Source: Aliiroseovarius subalbicans
Lineage (GTDB): Bacteria > Pseudomonadota > Alphaproteobacteria > Rhodobacterales > Rhodobacteraceae
Assembly (NCBI RefSeq): GCF_022678625.1
Contig: NZ_JALBYQ010000001.1
Coordinates: 558,001 to 622,000, forward strand
Direction of reading: 5' to 3'
DNA length: 64,000 nt
Part shown: positions 10,734-19,100 of the stretch, piece by piece
How positions within the stretch are numbered: position 1 is the first letter of the stretch
How the letters are laid out: each line of letters opens with the position of its first letter
Made by a program: the position numbers and the translations under genes
Notes under the pieces: model-generated
Seen by the model: the letters and a program-made list of their open reading frames with translations, nothing else
The model's database searches: none
Told to the model about the DNA's origin: nothing

Positions 10734-11570
10734 ATGAAATGGCAGGGACGGCGTGGTAGCCGCAATATCGAGGATCGACGTGGCGCAAAGGGCGCACAGA
10801 TCGGTGGCGTTGGCCTTCTGATCGTGTTGGCGATCGGGTATTTCGCAGGTGTTGACGTGACGCCTTTGCTGGAAGGGCAGGGCGGCATCGCAGGAGGCGG
10901 CGGCGGTGAGATCACCGAAGCCGACAAGCAGGCGGGCGAGTTTGTGTCCGTCACGCTGGCCGATACCGAGGAGGTCTGGGCTGACATTTTCCGCCGGCAG
11001 GTGGGTGAGGTATACACCCCCGTCACGCTGGTGCTTTACAAGGGTGTGACGCAATCGGCCTGCGGCGGTGCCTCGGGTGCGACCGGGCCGTTCTTTTGCC
11101 CCGGTGACAAGAAAGTGTATCTGGACACCGAGTTTTTCACCACGATGTCGCGCCAGATGGGCGCCAAGGGCGACTTTGCCGCGGCCTATGTGGTGGCGCA
11201 CGAAGTGGCGCACCATGTGCAGAACGAACTGGGCATTCTGGGCCAGGCCAACCGGATCCGGCAGCAGGTGAGCGAGGCAGAATCGAACGCGATCTCGGTA
11301 CGGATCGAATTGCAGGCCGATTGTTACTCGGGCATCTGGGCACGCGCGGCGCAGGCGCGATTCGGGTCGTTGGAACGCGGCGACATTGCCGAGGCAATGA
11401 ATGCAGCCAAGCAGATCGGCGACGATACGCTGCAACGCAACGCAGGCCGCACACCTATGCCGCACACCTTTACCCACGGCACGTCCGAACAACGGCAGCG
11501 TTGGTTCGCCACAGGGTTTGAAAGTGGAGACATGCGCGCCTGCGACACCTTCAGCGCCGAGCGGCTATAG
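10734..11570 (+). CDS. neutral zinc metallopeptidase (YpfJ family)
   Basis: Putative membrane-anchored zinc protease of 278 residues. One hydrophobic segment (about 24-42) follows a basic N-terminus MKWQGRRGSRNIEDRRG. The zinc site is HEVAHH at 156-161 (HExxH), with a likely third ligand in ELQADCYSG near residue 193. Start set at ATG 10734, eight bases after AAGGAG, rather than the GTG three bases before. Substrates are unknown for the family. Confidence 0.88.
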   Translation: MKWQGRRGSRNIEDRRGAKGAQIGGVGLLIVLAIGYFAGVDVTPLLEGQGGIAGGGGGEITEADKQAGEFVSVTLADTEEVWADIFRRQVGEVYTPVTLVLYKGVTQSACGGASGATGPFFCPGDKKVYLDTEFFTTMSRQMGAKGDFAAAYVVAHEVAHHVQNELGILGQANRIRQQVSEAESNAISVRIELQADCYSGIWARAAQARFGSLERGDIAEAMNAAKQIGDDTLQRNAGRTPMPHTFTHGTSEQRQRWFATGFESGDMRACDTFSAERL

Positions 11571-11849
11571 GGCCGAAAAAAAAGAAACGTGGGTTTTTAA
11601 CATGTTAAGGGAATTGCGCGCCGGTTCGGGAAATGAACCGTTGCGAACGCAACGACCGGACCTTAAAACCCCTGCAACGCGACAGGAACAGGAGAGGAAG
11701 GCGATTAAAACCGACCGCGCGGTCGATTTTATGTTGCCCTGACTCGAATAGCTTGTTTTTATACCACCGGACGGGTTTTGGATTTCGCATCCACCCCGAC
11801 GCACGATACAAAGAACACCAGATTTCGTATTTTTTGGGAGGAGAACGAA
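11571..11849 (+). promoter_or_regulatory. leader/operator region upstream of the TRAP transporter genes
   Basis: A 279-base gap with no credible gene. It holds three palindromes: TTAACATGTTAA at 11597-11608, TTGCG-AA-CGCAA at 11641-11652, and a 24-base near-perfect palindrome at 11707-11730 with core CGACCGCGCGGTCG flanked by AAAA and TTTT (one mismatched pair). The last could be an operator or the terminator of the metallopeptidase gene. A strong ribosome-binding site (GGGAGGAG) precedes the ATG at 11850. Confidence 0.5.
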
Positions 11850-12887
11850 ATGAAAATGACCCTCAACTCAGTCCTGGCAGGCGCCGTCGCCCTGGGCCTC
11901 AGCGCCACGGCAGGCTTCGCGCAGGACGTGACGCTGCGCTGTCAGCACTTTCTGTCGCCGAAAGGTTCGGTGCCGCGCTACTTCATGGAGCCCTGGGCCG
12001 AGAAGATCGAAGCCGACAGCGGTGGCCGCATCAAGGTTGAGCTGTACCCGGCGATGCAGCTGGGCGGCAAACCCCCGGCGCTGTATGACCAGATCCGCGA
12101 TGGCGTGATCGACTGTGGCTGGGCGCTGCCCGCCTACACGCCGGGCCGTTTCCCGGAATCGGAAGCCTTCGAACTGCCGTTCATGACCTCGATGAGCGCC
12201 GAAGCCTCGTCGAAGGCCGCCTGGGACTATACCCAGAAATACGGTGTTGAGCGCATGGGTGACGTTCACCTGATGGCGGTGCACGTGCACGGCCCCGGTG
12301 TGATCCACACCAAGGGCGACCCGCTGATGAGCGCATCCGATTTCTCGGGCCTGAAACTGCGCGGACCCTCGCGTCAGGCGAATGCGCTGCTGGAAACCCT
12401 GGGTGCGACGCCCGTGGGCATGCCGGTTCCGGCCTTCCCCGAAGCGCTGTCCAAAGGCGTTGTGGACGGCGGCGTGATTCCGTGGGAAATCGTTCCGCCG
12501 CTGAAGGTGCATGAACTGGCCGACAGCCACACCCAAATCGGTGGCGACCGCGCGCTGTACAACACCTTCTTCATCTGGGCGATGAACAAGGACACCTATG
12601 CCAGCCTGCCTGACGACCTGAAAGCCGTCATCGACGCCAACTCCGGTGTGGAAGCCTCGGGTCTGGCCGGTAAGGCAATGGATACCGGCGACACCGCTGG
12701 CGAAGAGCTGACCGCAGGCACCGACAACAAGATCCACACGATGGACGCCGGTGTCGTGGCCGAGCTGAAAGCTATTGGCGACGCGCAGACCGCTGCCTGG
12801 GCGGAAGAGATGACCTCCAAGGGCCTGGACGGCGCTGGCATGGTGGCCCTGGCCCAGGAACTGGTGGCGAAATACACCGACATGTGA
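11850..12887 (+). CDS. dctP: TRAP transporter solute-binding protein DctP
   Basis: Periplasmic binding subunit of a tripartite ATP-independent importer, 345 residues with a signal peptide cut near residue 24 (GFA-Q). Family features include the arginine-bearing stretch LKLRGPSRQANALLETLGA, where the conserved Arg normally salt-bridges the ligand carboxylate, and GMPVPAFPEALSKGVVDG after it. The ligand is likely an organic acid, but the type is not resolved. A strong hairpin with T-run follows and separates it from dctQ, fitting higher expression of the binding protein. Confidence 0.93.
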   Translation: MKMTLNSVLAGAVALGLSATAGFAQDVTLRCQHFLSPKGSVPRYFMEPWAEKIEADSGGRIKVELYPAMQLGGKPPALYDQIRDGVIDCGWALPAYTPGRFPESEAFELPFMTSMSAEASSKAAWDYTQKYGVERMGDVHLMAVHVHGPGVIHTKGDPLMSASDFSGLKLRGPSRQANALLETLGATPVGMPVPAFPEALSKGVVDGGVIPWEIVPPLKVHELADSHTQIGGDRALYNTFFIWAMNKDTYASLPDDLKAVIDANSGVEASGLAGKAMDTGDTAGEELTAGTDNKIHTMDAGVVAELKAIGDAQTAAWAEEMTSKGLDGAGMVALAQELVAKYTDM

Positions 12888-12903
12888 TCTTCTGATCATG
12901 TTC

Positions 12904-12941
12904 GCTCCGGGCTGCTTGCAGTGGCCCGGAGCTCTTTTTTT
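12904..12941 (+). terminator. rho-independent terminator/attenuator after dctP
   Basis: Nine-base perfect stem GCTCCGGGC (12904-12912) with GCCCGGAGC (12924-12932), an 11-base loop, then TCTTTTTTT. It sits between dctP and dctQ, so it is probably leaky and lowers expression of the membrane subunits relative to the binding protein. Confidence 0.85.
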
Positions 12942-12982
12942 GCCCGCACAGGGCAGGGATCAACGGGAGTGGGGACAGACCC

Positions 12983-13570
12983 GTGGCAAAAATCGCACCA
13001 CATGCAGAGGCCCGCGTGGGCCGGATACTTGAAAAGGTCAGCAAAGTGCTGGCCTATTTCGGGGGCACCATCCTGGCCGCCGTGGCTGGGGTCACCGTCG
13101 CCTCGATTATCGGACGGTTTTTCCTGTTCGCAGGGCTGGGACCGATCAAGGGCGACTTTGAGATGGTCGAAATGGGTTGCGCCATCGCGGTGTTTTCCTT
13201 TCTGCCCTATACCCAATTCAAACGCGGCCATGTGACGGTGGATCTGTTCGTCGATCGCCTGCCGGACCGTGCCAAGGCGGTGCTGGGCTTGATCGGTGAC
13301 GTGATGCTGACGCTGGCGGCCTATATCATCCTGTGGCGGCTGTGGCTGGGGTTTGGCGAGAAATTCCCCTTTGGCTCGGACGGCTTTCGCAGCGCGCTTG
13401 GCATGGGCTACAAACCCTTCTTCGCCGAAACAACCTATGAACTCGAACTGCCGGTCTGGATCCCCTATGGCCTGTCGCTGATCGGGGCCTTCTTCTTTTT
13501 CGTCGTCGGTGTTTTCACCATCTGGCGCTCGCTCAACTGGGTCCTGAAAGGCCGGGAGGAACACGTATGA
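12983..13570 (+). CDS. dctQ: TRAP transporter small permease DctQ
   Basis: Four-helix small membrane subunit of the TRAP importer, 195 residues. Hydrophobic segments lie at about 20-45, 60-80, 95-120 and 155-180, and the DctQ-like stretch EMVEMGCAIAVFSFLPYTQFKRGHVTVDL is present in the middle. It starts with GTG at 12983 and overlaps dctM by four bases (ATGA). Confidence 0.9.
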   Translation: MAKIAPHAEARVGRILEKVSKVLAYFGGTILAAVAGVTVASIIGRFFLFAGLGPIKGDFEMVEMGCAIAVFSFLPYTQFKRGHVTVDLFVDRLPDRAKAVLGLIGDVMLTLAAYIILWRLWLGFGEKFPFGSDGFRSALGMGYKPFFAETTYELELPVWIPYGLSLIGAFFFFVVGVFTIWRSLNWVLKGREEHV

Positions 13571-14919
13571 CCGGTCTTGAAATCGCTCTGATCGCCTTTG
13601 GCCTGATGCTTCTGGCCATTTTCCTGCGCCTGCCGATCGGGCTGGCGATGGGTCTGACCGGCTTTTTCGGCGTCTGGTATGTTCTGGGCAATCCGAACGC
13701 ACCGCTGAGCCAGCTGAAAACGCTCTCTTACGACACGTTCTCAAGCTATTCGCTGTCGATCGTGCCGCTGTTTCTGCTGATGGGACAGTTTGCCACCAAG
13801 TCCGGTATGTCGGCGGCATTGTTCGAGGCCGCGAACGACTGGCTGGGTCACCGCAAGGGCGGGGTGGCGATGGCCGCTGTTGGCGCCTGCGCGGGCTTCG
13901 GCGCGGTTTGCGGCTCATCGCTGGCGACCGCCTCGACGATGGGGCAGGTGGCCCTGCCCGAGATGCGCAAACGTGGCTACTCGGATGCGCTGTCGACCGG
14001 CGTTCTGGCCGCCGGCGGCACGCTTGGCATCCTGATCCCGCCGTCGATCATCCTGGTGATCTATGCGATCCTGACCGAACAGAACATCGTGAAGATGTTC
14101 ATCGCGGCCCTGGTGCCGGGCATCTTGGCCGCTCTTGGCTATATGCTAACCGTTGCCATTTATGTCCGGATCAGGCCCGACAGTGCCACAACTGCGGATC
14201 GTGTGCCCTATGGTCATCGGTTCCTGACATTGCTGAAGATCTGGCCGGTGGTCTTGATCTTTGGTCTTGTCATGGGCGGCATCGCGGCGGACTGGAATTG
14301 GGCCAAGCCCGGCATCCAGGCGTTGTTTACCCCCACCGAAGGCGCCGCTGTGGGGGCCGTGGCAACCGGGTTCTACGGCATCGTGACCGGGGGCCTCAAC
14401 TTCAAGACCTTCATGCAATCGGTGCTGGCGGCGGCGCAATCGACCGCGATGATCTTTTTCATCGTTCTGGGTGCGCAGATGTTCAACAGCTTCCTGGCGT
14501 TCACCCAGGCACCGCAGGACCTGGCTCAATGGGTTGTCAGCCAGAACATGGCGCCGCTGGTGGTGCTGTCGATCATGCTGGTCGCTTACCTGATCTTCGG
14601 CTGTGTCATGGACAGCCTGTCGATGATTTTGCTTACCATCCCGATCTTCTACCCGATCGTCGAGGTGATGGATTTCGGTCTCAGCCCCGAGGATGCGGGC
14701 ATCTGGTTCGGCATCCTGGCCCTGATCGTGGTGGAAGTCGGTCTGATCACACCGCCGGTGGGGATGAACCTGTTCATCATCAACTCGATGGCGCGCGACA
14801 TTCCGATGGCGCAAACCTATCGCGGCGTCGCACCCTTTGTCCTGTCGGACCTGGTGCGGGTGGTGATCCTGGTGGCCTTCCCGGGCATTACATTGTGGCT
14901 GGTCGGGGTCATGTTCTGA
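13567..14919 (+). CDS. dctM: TRAP transporter large permease DctM
   Basis: Large membrane subunit of the sodium-coupled TRAP importer, 450 residues with about 12 hydrophobic segments. Typical motifs: LPIGLAMGLTGFFG at the start, GAVCGSSLATASTMGQVALP in the middle, GGTLGILIPPSIILVIYAI and LITPPVGMNLFIIN near the end. Coupled to dctQ by an ATGA overlap and closed by a terminator at 14941. Confidence 0.95.
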   Translation: MTGLEIALIAFGLMLLAIFLRLPIGLAMGLTGFFGVWYVLGNPNAPLSQLKTLSYDTFSSYSLSIVPLFLLMGQFATKSGMSAALFEAANDWLGHRKGGVAMAAVGACAGFGAVCGSSLATASTMGQVALPEMRKRGYSDALSTGVLAAGGTLGILIPPSIILVIYAILTEQNIVKMFIAALVPGILAALGYMLTVAIYVRIRPDSATTADRVPYGHRFLTLLKIWPVVLIFGLVMGGIAADWNWAKPGIQALFTPTEGAAVGAVATGFYGIVTGGLNFKTFMQSVLAAAQSTAMIFFIVLGAQMFNSFLAFTQAPQDLAQWVVSQNMAPLVVLSIMLVAYLIFGCVMDSLSMILLTIPIFYPIVEVMDFGLSPEDAGIWFGILALIVVEVGLITPPVGMNLFIINSMARDIPMAQTYRGVAPFVLSDLVRVVILVAFPGITLWLVGVMF

Positions 14920-14940
14920 CCCACATTCCATAGAAGACAG

Positions 14941-14970
14941 ACGGGCCGGGTTTTCCTGGCCCGTTTTCGT
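14941..14970 (+). terminator. rho-independent terminator after dctM
   Basis: Stem ACGGGCC (14941-14947) with GGCCCGT (14958-14964), ten-base loop, then TTTCGTTT. It ends the dctPQM unit ahead of the tRNA gene. Confidence 0.8.
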
Positions 14971-15017
14971 TTCTGACGCGTTGACCTCGGCTTTCAAGCA
15001 TCCTATTCAAGGCGCGT

Positions 15018-15103
15018 GCCCAAGTGGCGGAATGGTAGACGCAGGGGATTCAAAATCCCCCGCCTTCACGGGCGTGTGGGTTCGAGTCCCACCTTGGGCA
15101 CCA
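15018..15103 (+). tRNA. tRNA-Leu (anticodon CAA)
   Basis: Cloverleaf with acceptor arms GCCCAAG (15018-15024) and CTTGGGC (15093-15099), anticodon stem GGGGA/TCCCC around loop TTCAAAA giving anticodon CAA, a long class II variable arm, T-loop GGTTCGAGTCC, discriminator A and an encoded CCA (15101-15103). It reads UUG codons. The only RNA gene found in the window. Confidence 0.97.
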
Positions 15104-16101
15104 CCGCATTTCCCAATCGACGCAGCGATAGCTCTTTCCTTGGCCGGGCCGGGAAGGACAGGTTTGAAACTGCGGGAAGTTTAGTCGATTTGAGCGGAAA
15201 TGATTCGGGGTTTGTTAAGCTCATTTGTGCACGTTTCGGCATCTATCACAGCGTTCCCGACCGATTGGCGCAAGAATGAACACGAATTTCGGTGCATTTT
15301 CATCCGGTTGAAACCTGATGGTTAAGAGAATGTGTTAACACCTGTCACAATTCCACTGTTGCCCTACGGGAAACAAATCGAACCTGTCTAAAAGGTTAGG
15401 TCGCTTTGTTTAACCCCTGCGGAACTTGTGTTTGATGTTCGATTTTTGAAACGAATTGGCGTGGGGGATTGCACCTTCCGGCTGAAGAGCTGCCTGTATA
15501 AGGAAACAATCCCGCCTCGCCTTCCCATAGGTCAACGGGATTGTGACAAAGAAATTAACCACTTGCGGCATGATTTGGGCACATTCCCAACACATTTCCC
15601 TTTTGCCGATCCAGAAATACGAGTAATTTTTAACAGCCCAACTGGGGGGCGATGTCTGAAGGCCACGGGGGCGGCCGCACAAGAACCACAGTAATCACTG
15701 TGGGGAGGGTGTGTCCGCATTATTGTCGTTTTTTTAACGATAGGGCACATGACGGTGCGAAACGCTGCCGAACGGAGGGGTCCGTTCTTTAGCACCGTCT
15801 CAAGGTTCCTTTCGGGGCCGGCAACTCTCCTCATTTGGATGATTGGCGTGATCAACGTGCGGCTCTTCCGTGGCCAGGCGTCGTCCGTCGATCGGGTTTT
15901 GCCGGAACTCACGACCTGTAGGGGGGGAGTGGATGACACAAGGGATGACATTCGAACAGACCGCGTTTTCGCGGGTGGTCGAGCCGTGCCCTGTGCTGCC
16001 TTCCCAGTCGCCGGTTTCATTTTTTTTGCGCAGTCGCGCGCCACGGGCATTCAGGGTCGCATGTGTACCAGCCCGAGTTTGAATGCCCATAGGAGACGGT
16101 C
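15104..16101. other. 1-kb intergenic region rich in inverted repeats
   Basis: No convincing gene; the local base composition is more AT-rich than the surroundings over 15200-15650. It contains inverted repeats at 15506-15544 (nine-base arms ACAATCCCG), 15686-15703 (CCACAGT/ACTGTGG), 15751-15799 (nested hairpins), 15961-15974 (CCGCG, TTTT loop, CGCGG) and 16045-16088 (GGGCATTCA/TGAATGCCC just before the ribosome-binding site of the next gene). A 49-codon frame at 15933-16082 starts three bases after GGGGGGGAG and could be a leader peptide. The region probably holds the promoter and a long structured leader of the giant protein gene, or one or more small RNAs. Confidence 0.5.
15751..15799 (+). 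ncRNA. candidate structured RNA (nested hairpin)
   Basis: Outer stem GACGGTGC (15751-15758) pairs perfectly with GCACCGTC (15792-15799). Inside it GAACGGA (15770-15776), loop GGGG, pairs perfectly with TCCGTTC (15781-15787). Two perfect helices nested in 49 bases are unlikely to be accidental. It may be part of a small RNA or of a leader of the downstream 5.2-kb gene. It does not match a riboswitch I recognise. Confidence 0.4.
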
Positions 16102-19100
16102 ATGCCTACATTTCTTCTTGATTTCGAAAACCTGAACGCCGGTGATCTGGTAAACAGCCAGTACCAGGGCCAAGGTGTGACCATCAGCTCGGGCAGCAGC
16201 GCGAACCCGACCATGGTGTTCGACACCGAAAACCCCACCGGGGGGGACTGGGATCTGCAAACCGGCAACCTGGGCAATGTGCTGATCATCTCCGAAGATG
16301 GCGACAGCTCGGATCCTGACGACAATGCCAGCGGCGGCACCATGTGGTTCAGCTTTGATGAAGAAAGCACCGTCTACAATTTCAACGTGCTGGACAACGA
16401 AGAGGGCGGCTATGTCTGCCTGTATGATACCGACGGCAATTTCATCAAACAGGTCAACCTGCCCAACACGGGAAACGGCGGTCAGACCACGGTTGATATC
16501 GACACCGCCGGTGTCGGTTACATGTCCGTGACCCTGTGTGGTTCCGGCGCGATCGACAACATCTGTTATTCGACACCGATCACTCCCGAACCCGAAGGGG
16601 ACGGCTATGTCGAAGGCACCGCCGGCGACGACGTGATCGACACGGCTTATACCGGCGACCCCGACGGCGACATGATTGACAACAATGACGCGATCCTGCC
16701 GGGCGAGGCACCTCAGGATGATATCGTGCTGGCAGGGGCCGGGGATGATGTTGTTCTGTCCGGCGAGGGCGACGACGACGTCTATGCTGGCTCGGGTAAC
16801 GATTATGTCGATGGCGGCGCGGGCGACGACCTGATTTATGGCGATTCCTCGCTGGACGGCACCGGGGAAGTGGTGCGCGAAAGCTTCGAGTGGGACAAGG
16901 CACCGGGTTATGGCGAAGGCAATTCCGCCTCAGGCTTTACCCAGGACACCGGCAATGTGGACGTGACCTTTTCGATCATCCGCGAAACCGGCGACGCAGT
17001 CACCGAGTTTTCGACCGGGGATGAAAACATCGACGGCATCGTCGGGGATGGCGACCCGATCGACAGCAATTCCTCGCTGGAGAGCGTCACTTTTGGGCAA
17101 GGCAATGACGCCGACTATAAGCTCGAGTTTTCGCAGGATGTCAGCAACGTTTCGTTCAACATCAATGATGTGGACGGCGACGGTGTGGTCAAGGTTTTCG
17201 CCTTTGACGCCGATGGCAATCGGATCGACGTGCAGCTGGACGGCGGATCAAACGTAACTCTGCTGGACAACGACAGCCACGCGGGCGCCGAGACCATCGA
17301 CAGCAACGGCGGCTATGCCTCGAATACAAGCGACGCCTATTCCACCACCGTGACCATTCCCGGTCCGGTGGCGAAGATCATCATCAAGCACGATCAAGAC
17401 GATAGTGGCAATTCGGGCATCAACGTCACGGACATCTATTATGATGTGACGGTGGGTGACACCGGCCCGGCTGGCAACGATACGCTGTTGGGCGGCGAAG
17501 GCGACGACACGATCTATGGCGAAGGCGGCGATGACACGATCATCGGCGGCACCGGTGCCGACACCCTGTCGGGTGGCGACGACCAAGACACCTTCATCGG
17601 CGGCAATGCAGGCGACCATGTCGACGGCGGCGAAGGTGGCGTGGACTATGACACGTTGGATCTGTCGGGCGAGGGTCCGCTGACGATCGAATATGACGCG
17701 GGCAACCCGGAAAACGGCACCGTCACTTTCCTGGATGGCAACGGCAACCCGGCGGGCACCATGACGTTCGTGAATATCGAAAACGTCATCCTGCCGCCGA
17801 ACAATGGCCCCGACGCCAATGACGACAGCGCCACGACTGATGAGGACACGGCGGTAACCATTGACGTGCTGGGCAACGATACTGACCCGGATTTCGACGA
17901 CCTGACCGTGACCGAGGCCACCGCGCCCAACGGCACCGTCACGATCAACCCGGACGGCACGCTGACCTATGAGCCGGACCCGGATTTCAACGGGGAAGAT
18001 ACCATCACCTATACGGTGGATGACGGCAACGGCGGTACGGACACGGCCACCGTGACGGTAACCGTGACCCCGGTGAACGATGATCCGGTGGCCGAGGATG
18101 ACACCGCGACGGTCGAGGAAGACGGCAGCGTGGATATCCCGGTGCTGGACAATGACAGCGATGTGGACGGCGACGACCTGACCGTGACCGAGGCCACCGC
18201 GCCCAACGGCACCGTCACGATCAACCCGGACGGCACGCTGACCTATGAGCCGGACCCGGATTTCAACGGCGAAGATACCATCACCTATACGGTGGATGAC
18301 GGCAACGGCGGCACGGATACGGCCACCGTGACGGTAACCGTGACCCCGGTGAACGATGGCCCGACCGCTGAGGACGACACCGACGAGACCGACGAAGATT
18401 CGATCGTCTCGGGCGAAGTCCTGGGCAATGACAGTGACCCGGAAGGCGATGCGCTGAGCGTGAGCGAAGTCAACGGTGCGCCTGCGAATGTGGGCAGCCC
18501 GGTGGAGGGTGATGGCGGCGGCTCATTCACCCTGAACAGTGACGGCACCTATGATTTCGACCCGGATGGCGACTTCGAGGAACTGCAAGTTGGCGAAAGC
18601 GCCACGACCTCGGTCAGCTACACGATCGACGATGGCAATGGCGGCAGCGATGCCGCGACGCTGACCATCACCGTGACTGGCGTGAATGACGACCCGGTGG
18701 CCGAGGACGATTATGGCACCACGCCGTACAACACGGCCGTGATCGTCGACGTCCTGGGCAATGACACGGATGTGGAAGACGATATCCTGTCCGTTCTGGG
18801 CACGCCGACGTCGGCTGATGGCACCGTGGTTGTGAACCCGGACGGCACACTGACCTTCACCCCGACGGATGGGTTCGAAGGGGTGGCCGAGATCGAGTAC
18901 ACGGTGACCGATGGCAACGGTGGCACTGACACGGGCACGGCATTCATCACCGTTGAGGAAAACCCGCTGGACGGGATCGTCGAAGGCACCGCCGGCGACG
19001 ACCTGATCGACCTGGCCTATACCGGTGACCCGGAAGGCGACATGGTCGATGCGCTGGATGAAATCCTGCCGGGTGAAGGTCCGAACGACGACATCATCGA

